Origin: Paenibacillus hamazuiensis
GTDB lineage: Bacteria; Bacillota; Bacilli; Paenibacillales; NBRC-103111
DNA length: 64,000 bases
Direction of reading: 5' to 3'
Assembly (NCBI RefSeq): GCF_023276405.1
Contig: NZ_JALRMO010000001.1
Span: 7,727,501 to 7,791,500, forward strand
The notes below the pieces were generated by a model that did no database searches, was not told where the DNA came from, and saw nothing but the letters and a program-made list of their open reading frames with translations. Below, piece by piece: positions 8,401 through 16,484 of the stretch (the first letter of the stretch is position 1; the number at the start of each line of letters is the position of its first letter). The position numbers were made by a program, and so were the translations under genes.

Positions 8401-8971
8401 CCGCCATGAAGTATATGACTACACCAATATAGCGTGCGACGTTACGCGGCTGCTGCGGACCGGGATGAACGAGTTGGCCGTTCGCCTGCAGGCGGAGCAC
8501 GACTGGGACGGCGTGACCGATGCGCTTTATTTGGCCGGACCGTTCGGCGTGGAATTCGGCCGCCAAGGTTTGCCGATTATGAAGCAGCCGCCCCTGTCCG
8601 TACAGGAGCTGCCGCAAGCCGTTTGCCCGGGATACCCGTATTACGCGGGGACTTTGGTCTATGGGCGGATCGTCAGCCTGGATGAGCTACCTGCGGCGGA
8701 ACAATTCGAGCTGCGGATCGGCGGCTGGAATGTGCACGATACGGTGGAGGTTAAAGTGAACGGACAAAGCCTCGGCGTTCGGCCTTGGTCGCCTTATCGC
8801 TGGCAGGGAGCGGCTTCGCTGCTGAAGCATGGCGAGAACCTCGTTGAGGTGCTGGTGGCAGGCTCGCTTGCCGGACTTTTGGAAGGCACCTATTTTGACG
8901 ATGCCGGGCATGTGCTGAGGCCGGTCCATGAGCGTCATGCGGGACCGCCGGCCGCCGGAAGCTTTTTGTAA
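5489..8971 (+). CDS. Large cytoplasmic glycoside hydrolase, GH106-like
   Basis: 1160 residues, no signal peptide. The N-terminus (FRIHPFWFWNGEMSDDQIERQIAEM, then KGVGGFFVCAR and KKHGMHVWLYDEYPYPSG) resembles the TIM-barrel opening of GH106 alpha-L-rhamnosidases and relatives, which remove rhamnose from pectic rhamnogalacturonan. An Asp-Glu pair in GMFTDEIG (residues about 250-258) is a plausible catalytic element. Middle residues (about 470-600) look like a Rossmann-like accessory domain. The C-terminus has galactose-binding-like modules with a DVTRLLRTGMNELAVRL signature. Residues about 650-695 are a low-complexity Ala/Glu linker. ATG 5489 is chosen for GGGGAGGGG at 5470-5478; the frame opens earlier at 5429. 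The permease gene follows after 20 bp, so this heads an operon with an importer. Exact substrate is inferred from context. Confidence 0.65.
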   Translation: MDWIQFQQPGPAFRIHPFWFWNGEMSDDQIERQIAEMADKGVGGFFVCARQGLTLPYLSQAWFAKVRTAVESAKKHGMHVWLYDEYPYPSGIAGGEVTLEHPEAKHYTLVHEARRVSGGQTVTLELPWARILYAKAVPLSKDSGEKQWERAVDVRAEIGNYQAEPVFQKAGLTAYNRKRFFTYRTIYKLIWDVPPGEWEIVVFLEKELDDFKYYGTFVDPCNRKAMETFIRKTHDKYAEHLSDYFGTTIKGMFTDEIGLLGRIPWSPQLPDYFKRRSGYDLRENLHALYYADHPEGAKVRYDYYQAVHLLLRDTYHKQVHDWCERHGLQYVAEVPAVRMTTQLYSHVPGGDSAHEKLGRSLDWILEKYAGYLRANPKMVSSLARQLGRERNLIECFHSVGWSMTLQDAKWMIDRMAALGTNFYNFHAFFYTLGGMTKHDAPPSQFLQNPYWPHFRKLGDYTGRISYIMSAGKADIRIALLDPTTTFWTHLGNPFHSFHYGGASAEEKERLARLQRDWEATGVHLLKNRLDYDHLDPELLAGADVSQGSIRLGAAEYDVLVIPPVTNLEAAAWEKIRAFAEQGGRVIVLGLLPHEAIEPGSPQEVEASAFFGADAAHRDAYWGETAGCLCADRTAAGAVEEKVRNHGGQKEFRSAVIDTHAAGEAAGMIGESEPSRRGEAAEAEAAAAAEAAWTRGELQAYFIPCRGSAGYGHVLDALLQLLGELAPAAVHLDVQGGRQSVLMQTRRLAEDHYAAFISHQEDGMLAAELQVDATRLCGNGGCGLRFARLDLETGKSVPLAAVNEGGVWKLPLSFEPYESHLIGWSAEECRAEASSAVFPDTAEEKAVWDIPKDGKWHVQAQSDNAIRFDTFRLSLDAEEAGAEGPGHPVKVKTLIDQCEDLAKQRRFPLAFSQTFGTPMKLSLAYPLICTYRTEFMIEEVPAFCRLFMDEAAISGTWTLTLNGHPLTREHFARHEVYDYTNIACDVTRLLRTGMNELAVRLQAEHDWDGVTDALYLAGPFGVEFGRQGLPIMKQPPLSVQELPQAVCPGYPYYAGTLVYGRIVSLDELPAAEQFELRIGGWNVHDTVEVKVNGQSLGVRPWSPYRWQGAASLLKHGENLVEVLVAGSLAGLLEGTYFDDAGHVLRPVHERHAGPPAAGSFL

Positions 8972-8991
8972 TAGAGAAAGGAGGTCTTGCG

Positions 8992-9951
8992 ATGGCTCGA
9001 ACATCCGAAATGGCGTTATCCAAGGCGAAGGCACGTCCCCGTGCGAAATCCCGCCTATGGTTCGATCTCAAACGCGACAAATATTTATATATTTTGGCTT
9101 TTCCCGGGCTGCTGTTTTTCCTCGTATTCAAATATGTGCCGATGGCCGAAGTGATCATCGCCTTCCAAAACTATTCGCCTTTCATGGGCATTTGGAAAAG
9201 CCCCTGGGTCGGCCTGCAGCATTTCGAGCGCTTTTTCGCGAACCCGGATTTCATGCTGCTGTTCCGCAATACGATGGCGATCAATTTGCTGAATTTGGCG
9301 CTGTTTTTCCCGCTGCCGATCATCGTTTCGCTCATGCTGAACGAGCTGCGAAGCGTCATTTACAAGCGGATCGTGCAGTCGATCGTCTATATGCCGCACT
9401 TTTTATCGTGGGTTATCATCGCCGGACTGACGTTCCTGCTTTTTGCGAAGGGGCAGGGCGTCGTCAATAAAATTTTGGAGGCGATGGGCATGGAACGGAT
9501 CGGGTTTCTGACAAGCCCGAACCTGTTCTGGATCATGGTGACGGCCCAGTCGGTATGGAAAGAGGCGGGCTGGGGTACGATCATCTTCCTCGCCGCTATC
9601 GCCGGAGTCGATCCGCAAATATACGAAGCGGCGCGGATGGACGGCGCCGGCCGCTTCCGCCAAATGTGGCACGTGACGCTTCCGGCGATCCGCAGCGTGA
9701 TCGTCATTCTGCTTATTCTGCGGCTCGGCCATATTATGGACGTCGGCTTCGAGCAAATTTTCCTGATGTACAACGGGGCGGTGTCCAAGGTCGCCGAAGT
9801 GTTCGACACCTACGTATACCGGGTCGGCATTCAGCAGGCGCAGTTCAGCTACAGCACGGCGGTCGGCCTGTTCAAATCGGTAGTGGGCCTCGCTCTGGTG
9901 CTGATCGCCAACAAAGTTGCGAAAAAGTTCGGCGAGGAAGGCGTGTTTTAG
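8992..9951 (+). CDS. ABC sugar importer permease, LplB type (CUT1)
   Basis: 319 residues with six predicted membrane helices after a short cytoplasmic tail. The cytoplasmic loop EAARMDGAGRFRQMWHVTLP is the EAA motif that docks the ATPase. It belongs to the LplB-like branch of CUT1 permeases, which take up oligosaccharides with a lipoprotein partner. ATG 8992 has AAAGGAGG at 8977-8984. It should form a heterodimer with the permease at 10072 and work with the binding protein at 14844. No ATPase gene is present in the window. Confidence 0.88.
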   Translation: MARTSEMALSKAKARPRAKSRLWFDLKRDKYLYILAFPGLLFFLVFKYVPMAEVIIAFQNYSPFMGIWKSPWVGLQHFERFFANPDFMLLFRNTMAINLLNLALFFPLPIIVSLMLNELRSVIYKRIVQSIVYMPHFLSWVIIAGLTFLLFAKGQGVVNKILEAMGMERIGFLTSPNLFWIMVTAQSVWKEAGWGTIIFLAAIAGVDPQIYEAARMDGAGRFRQMWHVTLPAIRSVIVILLILRLGHIMDVGFEQIFLMYNGAVSKVAEVFDTYVYRVGIQQAQFSYSTAVGLFKSVVGLALVLIANKVAKKFGEEGVF

Positions 9952-9980
9952 AAGAAGGATTATCACGCCTGATGATACCG

Positions 9981-10055
9981 AACGCTTACGAAGTGAGCTT
10001 TCCATACGGAAAGCTCAGCAAACGCTTACGAAGTCAGCTTTCCTCACGGAAAGCT
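9981..10055 (+). repeat. Tandem twin hairpin between the two permease genes
   Basis: A 35-bp sequence starting AACGCTTACGAAGT occurs twice, 40 bp apart (9981-10015 and 10021-10055). Each copy holds a perfect hairpin: GAGCTTTCC-ATAC-GGAAAGCTC (9995-10016) and AGCTTTCC-TCAC-GGAAAGCT (10036-10055). There is no T-run, so simple termination is unlikely; mRNA stabilisation or processing is more plausible. Confidence 0.8.
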
Positions 10056-10071
10056 TTCAGGAGGGAACCCC

Positions 10072-10941
10072 ATGAGACTAAGCATCGGCGATCGCGTGTT
10101 TACGAGCGTCAACGGACTGCTGCTCGGCATCATCGCTCTCGTCACGTTTTTTCCGCTCTATTACGTGTTTGTCGTCTCGTTTACCGATCCGACCGAATAT
10201 TTGCAAAAAAAATTCGTGCTGTTTCCGCAGAGCTGGTCGCTGGATTCGTACCAATACATGCTGTCCTCGAAGGCGTTTCTCCGCTCGCTCGGCAACAGCG
10301 GCTTTCTCGCTACGGTCGGAACGGCGTGCAGCCTCGTCGTGACGGCGGCGCTCGCCTACTCGCTGTCGCGCAAGCGGCTGCGCGGGCGGCGGGTGTTCAT
10401 GCTCGGGATTTTGCTGACAATTTTGTTCAGCCCCGGCATCATTCCGCATTATATGGTCGTCCGCCAGCTTGGCATGATCAACAGCATCTGGTCGCTGATC
10501 ATTCCGGCGCTCGCAAGCGGCTGGAACGTGATTTTGATGAAAAGCTTTTTCGACAGCATCCCGGCGGAGCTCGAGGAGTCGGCGCAAATCGACGGCTGCA
10601 ACGATATGGGCATCTGGGTGCGGATTATTTTGCCGCTGTCGCTTCCGTCTCTTGCCGCTTTCGGATTGTTTTATGCGGTCGGATATTGGAACCAGTACTT
10701 CTCCGCTCTGTTATACTTGAACGATTCCAGCAAGTGGCCGATCCAGGTGCTGCTGCAAAACATGCTGCTCAGCGCCAACAACAGCGATCTGGCTGTGTCC
10801 ACGACCGCTTCGGTGGCGCCTCCGTCCGAGACGCTGCAAATGGCCGCCGTCATCATCGCCACGCTGCCGATTCTTGCCGTTTACCCATTTCTGCAAAAGC
10901 ATTTTGCCAAAGGGGCTATGGTCGGCTCGGTCAAAGGATAG
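10072..10941 (+). CDS. ABC sugar importer permease, YtcP type (CUT1)
   Basis: 289 residues, six predicted membrane helices, EAA loop ESAQIDGCNDMGIWVRIILP near residues 165-190. The C-terminus (HFAKGAMVGSVKG) is typical of YtcP/LplC-like permeases. It pairs with the LplB-type permease encoded just upstream. ATG 10072 follows AGGAGGGAACCCC. A 120-bp gap with twin hairpins separates the two permease genes, unusual for subunits needed in equal amounts. Confidence 0.88.
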   Translation: MRLSIGDRVFTSVNGLLLGIIALVTFFPLYYVFVVSFTDPTEYLQKKFVLFPQSWSLDSYQYMLSSKAFLRSLGNSGFLATVGTACSLVVTAALAYSLSRKRLRGRRVFMLGILLTILFSPGIIPHYMVVRQLGMINSIWSLIIPALASGWNVILMKSFFDSIPAELEESAQIDGCNDMGIWVRIILPLSLPSLAAFGLFYAVGYWNQYFSALLYLNDSSKWPIQVLLQNMLLSANNSDLAVSTTASVAPPSETLQMAAVIIATLPILAVYPFLQKHFAKGAMVGSVKG

Positions 10942-10984
10942 GCGCGGGCAAACCGGAGGAACGGCGCATGGGCATGAGCCCGCA

Positions 10985-11022
10985 AGCCGCAGGGGATTTC
11001 CCTTGCGGCTGGATGTTTTTTT
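10985..11022 (+). terminator. Rho-independent terminator after the permease gene
   Basis: AGCCGCAGGGG pairs with CCCTTGCGGCT (one bulge) around GATTT, followed after a few bases by TTTTTTT. It ends the glycosidase-permease transcript before the regulator gene. Confidence 0.75.
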
Positions 11023-11088
11023 GTAAAGGACTTCCTCCTTCATTCGTTGAATATCTTAGGAACTAAGCCAAGCGACAGGTGGGGGAAT

Positions 11089-13446
11089 ATGCGTATGTCC
11101 AAATCGATCACGAACTGGTTCAAGCCGGCTAAAGAAGAACGGGGCTACAAACGCAGCTTTTACCGCAAAAGCTTGCTCATCATCGCGCTGATCGCCTGCA
11201 TTCCAGGACTCATAACCGGCATCGGCATCTATTGGACGGCCACGGGCAAGATCGAAAACGAGCTGCAGCGGCTTCATCAAAGCCAGATCAAGCAGCGGGC
11301 GGAAAATATCGACGACCAGCTCGCTTTTTTGGAGATGACCTTTTCCCACTGGACGTTCGATCCGAAATTCGACACCAAGCTGAAGGATATCGATTTTACG
11401 TATAAATACGATCAGGTGCAGGAGCTGTACCGCACGATGATCATCATCGAAGGCTCCCATCCGCTTATTGAGAAAGTGGAGCTTTACCTGAACAAACCCC
11501 GTTATTTGACTATGAATAAGGAAAAATACCGCTTTCTCGCCGACCCGACGGAAATTGATGCTTACAACTCGCTGATCAAGGAAGGCAAAACGATTTTTTG
11601 GACCGACCGTCTGCATGGGATTACGGGTACAGGTGGCGAAGAGTCTCTGACGCTGGTGACGAAGCTGCCGGGCGGCAGCATGGAACCGTTCGGCGTGCTC
11701 ATCGCAGGGCTGGACCAAGCGAAGCTGAGCAAGCTGCTGCGCACGCTTACGCCGTATAACGAGGGTTCCACGCTTTTGATGTCGGAAGACGGCGGCTGGG
11801 TGATCTCGGGAGGCGGCAAGCTGAGCGAGCTCGATCAAGCGATCCAGGCGGAATTTATGAAGCGGGAAGGAAAAGACGATTCGTTCCTATTCAAGTACAA
11901 AAATACGACCTACTCGGTATCGTCCGGCGCGTTTACACGGCTTGGCAACAAATGGATCTACTTGTCCGCAGCGCCGGTGACGGCGATTACTTCCCCGGTG
12001 ATTTTTATCTCCAAGGTGATCGTGTTTATCAGTCTGGGCGGTCTGGTGCTGGCGCTGCTCTTCTCCTGGCTCGCCTCGCGGCGGCTGTATACGCCGGTCG
12101 AACGTCTCGTGAGCACGCTGACCGGCGGCTCGAAGGAAGCGTTCCGCTTCGACAATAAGGACGAATTCGACCTGATCGAGAAGCACTGGAACGAGCTGAA
12201 CCGGGAAAGCGAATCGCTGCGCGGCAAGCTGGAGCAGCAGATGCCGCTCGTGCGGGAAGGATTTATGCTCCAACTGGTGCAGGGGTATTTGTTCTCGTAT
12301 TCCGAATACGATATCCGCGAGCGGCTAAGGCATTACGGCCGCGACGCCGAAGGCAAATCGTTTGCCGCGATCATGGTGCAGCTCGGGGGGCTTTCCAATT
12401 TGGAGGGGCGGTTTTCCTCGGGAGACGAAGAGCTGATCTCCTTTGCGGCGGCCAACATCATTGAGGAGATGACGGCCAGCCGCCAGGCCGACGCGGAGGT
12501 CGTCAACTTCCACGACATGTGCATCGGCGTGCTCGTCATGGTGCCGTCGGATGCGTCCGAGAAGCTCCTGAAGGAGGAGCTGCACCGGTTTTGCGAGGAA
12601 TTGCTGCAGGCGATCGGCAAAATTTTGAAGCTGCCGGTGACGGTATCGATCAGCAGCATCTCGCCTCAGGCGAAGCAAATCCCGTATATGTTCGACGAGG
12701 CGCGCCAGGCGCTGAGCTACCGGGCTTTGCCGGAGGACAGCCAGATCATCGATCTGGAGAGGCTGAACAAGACCGATTCGCAGCGCAAGTTCTCCTACCC
12801 TTTTGCTCTGGAAAAGGAAATCATCCATTCCATCCGGATGGGCTCCGAGGACGAGGCGGACGGGCTGATCGAGCAGTTTCTGAAGGAGCTGTCGCAGATC
12901 GGCTCCACCGAGCTGACCGCCCGGCAAGGCATGCTCCAGCTGCTAGGCAGTGTGCTTAACGCGATGGTGCATTCCGGGATGAATCCGGTGCAAATGTTCG
13001 AAGGCGCCAATCTGTTCGACGAGCTTAGCGCGCAAAAAGGGCCGGCCGACATGCTGAGGTGGTTCCGGCAGCGCATCGTGCGCACGTTCGTGCAGGAGCT
13101 GATCAGCAAGCAGGATTTCCATTTGAAGCAGATGGTCGAGCAGGTCATTTTGTACCTGTACGAAAAATATATGACCGACCTGTCGCTCGATTCGTGCGCC
13201 GAACATTACGGCACAAGCCCTTACACATTAAGCCGGGCGTTCAAGCAAATTACCGGCATCAACTTCATCGACTACTTGACCAACATTCGCCTCGGCAAAG
13301 CGAAGCAGCTGCTCCGCGACAGCGAGCTGAAAATAACCGAAGTCGCCGGGCAGGTCGGCTATCAGCAGAGCTATTTCAACCGCATCTTCAAAAAGTATGA
13401 GGGCGTGACGCCGAGCCAGTATCGGGAAATGGTTCGCGAGGGGTAG
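11089..13446 (+). CDS. Membrane sensor fused to an AraC-type DNA-binding domain
   Basis: About 785 residues. A basic N-terminal tail precedes TM1 (about 29-49), an extracellular sensor region of about 250 residues, TM2 (about 305-327) and a HAMP-like linker (RRLYTPVERL). After a central region, residues about 690-785 form a complete two-helix-turn-helix AraC domain (CAEHYGTSPYTLSRAFK and EVAGQVGYQQSYFNRIFKK). This one-component design is common in Paenibacillus beside CUT1 importers. It probably senses oligosaccharide outside the cell and activates the flanking operons through the repeated operator at 5364 and 14677. Start: ATG 11089 or ATG 11095; AGGTGGGGG at 11077-11085 gives better spacing to the second. 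Confidence 0.85.
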   Translation: MRMSKSITNWFKPAKEERGYKRSFYRKSLLIIALIACIPGLITGIGIYWTATGKIENELQRLHQSQIKQRAENIDDQLAFLEMTFSHWTFDPKFDTKLKDIDFTYKYDQVQELYRTMIIIEGSHPLIEKVELYLNKPRYLTMNKEKYRFLADPTEIDAYNSLIKEGKTIFWTDRLHGITGTGGEESLTLVTKLPGGSMEPFGVLIAGLDQAKLSKLLRTLTPYNEGSTLLMSEDGGWVISGGGKLSELDQAIQAEFMKREGKDDSFLFKYKNTTYSVSSGAFTRLGNKWIYLSAAPVTAITSPVIFISKVIVFISLGGLVLALLFSWLASRRLYTPVERLVSTLTGGSKEAFRFDNKDEFDLIEKHWNELNRESESLRGKLEQQMPLVREGFMLQLVQGYLFSYSEYDIRERLRHYGRDAEGKSFAAIMVQLGGLSNLEGRFSSGDEELISFAAANIIEEMTASRQADAEVVNFHDMCIGVLVMVPSDASEKLLKEELHRFCEELLQAIGKILKLPVTVSISSISPQAKQIPYMFDEARQALSYRALPEDSQIIDLERLNKTDSQRKFSYPFALEKEIIHSIRMGSEDEADGLIEQFLKELSQIGSTELTARQGMLQLLGSVLNAMVHSGMNPVQMFEGANLFDELSAQKGPADMLRWFRQRIVRTFVQELISKQDFHLKQMVEQVILYLYEKYMTDLSLDSCAEHYGTSPYTLSRAFKQITGINFIDYLTNIRLGKAKQLLRDSELKITEVAGQVGYQQSYFNRIFKKYEGVTPSQYREMVREG

Positions 13447-13472
13447 TAGGGAGGAGTTGCAAAGAGAAGGGA

Positions 13473-13500
13473 GGGGGACCGGCGATAGGCTCCCCCAATG
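13473..13500. terminator. Weak hairpin between convergent genes
   Basis: GGGGGA (13473-13478) pairs with TCCCCC (13491-13496), extended by CC/GG with one bulge. No clear T-run follows, so terminator function is uncertain. It lies between two convergent regulator genes. Confidence 0.35.
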
Positions 13501-13599
13501 TTGTCGGGTTAGCGGTTGTGCCGCTCTCTCTCGAAGGCGCCGGGCACGGCGGCAACACACGTCATTCGTCTGCCTTCGCTTCATGTCTCGTCGGGGCGG

Positions 13600-14466
13600 T
13601 TATCCTTTTTTCACAACGGGAACCCAAACCTCGCACCGGTAATCGGCCGAGGTCGTATCCCCGTCCGGATATCGTTCGAACTCCGGTTTGCCGGCATGCT
13701 CGAAGCCCGTCGACGGAAACCATTCCTGGAAAACACGCTGAAATACGTTCCGGACCGCATCGGGCATCGGGCCGACCGCTGTGAAGACAGCCCAGGTTGA
13801 CGCCGGAATTTCGCGCAATTCGAGGCCGGAGGCGTCCGCATCCGGACGGGATTCCGCTCCGATCATATAAGTGTAGTCTTCCTTATCCGGCCGCATATCG
13901 AGGCAGATGCCGAGCACATGGCCGTCCCGGCTCAGCGAAGCGAGGCGGCCCGTCGTTCCGTTTATGTTGCATTCCTGCCAAAAACGCGGGACTTGCTGTC
14001 CCGGTTCCTCGCAGTTTTCCAACGATACCCGGATCGTCTTGCCGACGACGGTGAACGCTTCTTTTTCCACAATACGATAGTCCATTTCCTTGTCTCCCTT
14101 CAACGATAAATGAAAGGAAATGCGAGGGCAGGCTTTCAGCGGAACGTCCGGGTCCCTCGCCTCCGACGGGGAAATACCATGCAGTCGACGGAACGCCTTG
14201 GCGAACGATTCCGGGGAGTCGTAGCCGTACTTCAGCGCGACATCGACCACTTTGGCCGACGAGACGGCGAGCTCCTGGGCGGCCAGCGTCAACCGACGCC
14301 TGCGCATGTACTCGGCGACCGTCATGCCGGTCAGGATATTGAACATGCGCTGGAAGTGAAACGGGGAGGAGCAGGCGGCTCTCGCAATCTCCTCGATTCC
14401 AATCGACTCCTCCATATGGCGTTCCATCAAGTCGAGGGCGTCGTTCATCCGTGTCAACCACTCCAC
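13600..14466 (-). CDS. AraC-family regulator with GyrI-like effector domain
   Basis: 288 residues. An N-terminal AraC DNA-binding domain (HMEESIGIEEIARAACSS, FHFQRMFNILTGMTVAEYM, DVALKYGYDSPESFAKAFR) is joined to a GyrI/SbmC-like small-molecule binding domain from about residue 130 (MDYRIVEKEAFTVVGKTIRV), a Rob/BmrR-type layout that usually answers to lipophilic compounds. I chose GTG 14466 because AAAGGAG (14482-14476) sits 9 bases away; an in-frame TTG at 14472 is too close. It lies on the opposite strand within the pectin locus and splits the binding-protein gene from the permeases. It could control that locus or an unlinked stress response. Confidence 0.82.
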   Translation of the reverse strand: MEWLTRMNDALDLMERHMEESIGIEEIARAACSSPFHFQRMFNILTGMTVAEYMRRRRLTLAAQELAVSSAKVVDVALKYGYDSPESFAKAFRRLHGISPSEARDPDVPLKACPRISFHLSLKGDKEMDYRIVEKEAFTVVGKTIRVSLENCEEPGQQVPRFWQECNINGTTGRLASLSRDGHVLGICLDMRPDKEDYTYMIGAESRPDADASGLELREIPASTWAVFTAVGPMPDAVRNVFQRVFQEWFPSTGFEHAGKPEFERYPDGDTTSADYRCEVWVPVVKKG

Positions 14467-14592
14467 TTGCAACCACTCCTTTCAGTTTTTATCCTATCAC
14501 AGCATACTTGCCCCGTCCTGTCAATTCGTGCTCTCTGCGGACAGGTGCCCGGAAGGCCCCGGCACTCGATAGCATTCCCCGAGCGCCTTAAG

Positions 14593-14647
14593 GGCTTTGC
14601 GGAGCAAAGCCGGCTTCGGAAGCCTGGGGTCCCCCCGCCGGGGGGAC
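14593..14647. repeat. Three consecutive perfect hairpins
   Basis: GGCTTTGC-GGA-GCAAAGCC (14593-14611), GGCTT-CGG-AAGCC (14612-14624) and GTCCCCCC-GCC-GGGGGGAC (14629-14647) follow each other almost without gap in the 377-bp divergent intergenic region. No T-run follows on the plus strand. They may insulate the minus-strand regulator from the plus-strand operon. Confidence 0.7.
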
Positions 14648-14676
14648 TTAGGGGGAGCACACTTTTCTACTGGTCC

Positions 14677-14758
14677 TGCAATAAAGTCCACACCGCGAAA
14701 ACCGGTATTTGCAAGAAAGTCTCATTGCCTGAAGGCAGCCTTTCCTTTACCTTGAAAC
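14677..14758 (+). promoter_or_regulatory. Two-part operator and promoter region of the binding-protein gene
   Basis: Site A, TGCAATAAAGTCCACA (14677-14692), and site B, TTGCAAGAAAGTCTCATTGCC (14709-14729), repeat the AAAGTC core at 33-bp spacing and the ATTGCC/GGCAGCC inverted arms seen at 5364-5427. A TTGAAA at 14753-14758 may be the -35. This is the best evidence in the window for a shared regulator of two operons. Confidence 0.6.
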
Positions 14759-14843
14759 TAACACCGGGGCGCCATTTGACCGTATCCACGTGAACGGAAG
14801 GCTGCCGGCTATTCGAAACAGGTTTATAAGGGAGGAGTCACGA

Positions 14844-16382
14844 ATGAAAGTGAAAAAGAAAGCGCTCGCGTCTCTGGCATCGGTTCTCGCATTGTCAGGC
14901 ATTCTGGCGGCATGCGGAGGCAGCGGCGGTAAAAATGAAAGCGCGACCAACACGGCAGGAGGCAAGGCCGAGGAGCCGCTGCAGGTCAGCATTATGACGA
15001 TTCTGCTGAACCCGACCCCTCCGGCGGACGACAACGTGCTGAAGCGGGCGATCGAGAAAGCGACCAATTCCAAAATGACGATCCAGTGGGTTTCCTCGAA
15101 CACGTACACGGACAAGCTGAACGTTACATTAGCTTCGGGGGACATTCCGGATCTGACTTACATCGACAATCCGTTTTCGCCGGTGTTTCGCTCCATGGTG
15201 CAGCAGGGCGCTTTTTGGGACGTGACGAATTACATCAAGGACTATCCGAACTTGACTTCGAAAATATCGCAAACCGCCTGGGACCTGACGAAAATGGAGG
15301 ACGGGAAAAATTATTCGATCCCGCGTCCGCGTCCGGCGGAGGCCGATTCCTTCTTTATTGTCCGGAAAGATTGGCTCGATGTGCTCGGCATGAAGGTGCC
15401 GACGACAACCGACGAGCTGTACGCGATGATGAAGGCGTTCACGGAAAGCGATCCGGACAAAAACGGGAAGAAGGATACCATCGGCTTCTCGGCCAACGTG
15501 AACCCGACCGACATGGGTTCGCTCGGCCAAATCGAAAACGCATTTACCGGCGTCAACGGAAACTGGAAGCTGGTTGACGGCAAAATGGTATACGCCGCAT
15601 TCCTGCCGGAAGAACGCAAGGCGCTGGAGTTTTTACAGAAGGCCGTCCAGGAAAAGCTTATTCCGGAAGACTTCGCTTCCATGAAGGGCACGCAGGTGAA
15701 GGACCTGTTCAAGGCCGGCAAAGCAGGCATGCTTACGGACAAAGCGGGTACGATGAACGATTACTTCATGGAAATGAAGAAAATTATGCCTAACTTCAAG
15801 GAAACCGATTTTTACCCGATTACTTCGATCAACAACTACAACCCGAAAGGCCCCGGCTTTGCCGGCGTGCTGGCGATTCCGAAAAAGGTGCCGGAAGCGA
15901 AGATGAAGCGGATCCTCAAGCTGATCGACACCTGGATGAACGACGATGTTTTTGCCATCCAGACTTACGGCTTTGAAGGAACACACCATACGGTCAAGGA
16001 TGGGGTCAAGGTCGTCGATACGAAAAAGCTGAACGAAGACGGCGGCCCGGACTTCAACCAGATCGTGTATGTGGCCGATCCTTATGCAAGCTCGACGAAG
16101 GTATTTTTCCCGAAAGAAGCGAACGACCTGTATAAAAAAATCCAGGACGAGCGCGCGAAAAACAGCGTGGCGGATATCAGCATCGGCCTGTACTCGCCGA
16201 CCGCCCAGCAGTTCCTGCCGGAATTCCAAAAAAATCTGCAGGACTTGAAGACGAAAATTTTGCTCGGCTCGGCTCCGCTGTCCGCATGGGACGACTACAT
16301 CAACAAGATGAAAAACGATCCGAACGTGGTTAAAATGAGCCAGGAAATTACCGACGCTTACAAAAAGCGGACCGGTAAGTGA
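14844..16382 (+). CDS. Sugar ABC importer binding lipoprotein, LplA type
   Basis: 512 residues. A basic signal peptide ends in the lipobox L-A-A-C with the acylated Cys at position 24, so the protein is anchored outside the membrane. The body is a type I/II extracellular solute-binding fold of the long LplA-like class (YTDKLNVTLASGDIPDLTYID, and a Ca-binding-like DPDKNGKKDTIGFS near residue 205-220). It should deliver pectin-derived oligosaccharides to the permeases at 8992 and 10072 although it is separated from them by two regulator genes. ATG 14844 has GGGAGGAGTCACGA upstream. It has its own operator-promoter region. Confidence 0.88.
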   Translation: MKVKKKALASLASVLALSGILAACGGSGGKNESATNTAGGKAEEPLQVSIMTILLNPTPPADDNVLKRAIEKATNSKMTIQWVSSNTYTDKLNVTLASGDIPDLTYIDNPFSPVFRSMVQQGAFWDVTNYIKDYPNLTSKISQTAWDLTKMEDGKNYSIPRPRPAEADSFFIVRKDWLDVLGMKVPTTTDELYAMMKAFTESDPDKNGKKDTIGFSANVNPTDMGSLGQIENAFTGVNGNWKLVDGKMVYAAFLPEERKALEFLQKAVQEKLIPEDFASMKGTQVKDLFKAGKAGMLTDKAGTMNDYFMEMKKIMPNFKETDFYPITSINNYNPKGPGFAGVLAIPKKVPEAKMKRILKLIDTWMNDDVFAIQTYGFEGTHHTVKDGVKVVDTKKLNEDGGPDFNQIVYVADPYASSTKVFFPKEANDLYKKIQDERAKNSVADISIGLYSPTAQQFLPEFQKNLQDLKTKILLGSAPLSAWDDYINKMKNDPNVVKMSQEITDAYKKRTGK

Positions 16383-16395
16383 GGAGAAACTTAAG

Positions 16396-16440
16396 GTGCA
16401 GCATCCCCGGCCGGAAGGCGGGAGGGTGCTGCCCTTTGTT
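16396..16440 (+). terminator. Hairpin after the binding-protein gene
   Basis: GCAGCA (16398-16403) pairs with TGCTGC (16428-16433), extended imperfectly inward; CCTTTGTTT follows. A partial terminator here would lower expression of the downstream lyase relative to the binding protein. Confidence 0.5.
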
Positions 16441-16484
16441 TCGCATGCAATATTAAAAAGAGGTGCGGGAAGAGGCTGGCAGCA

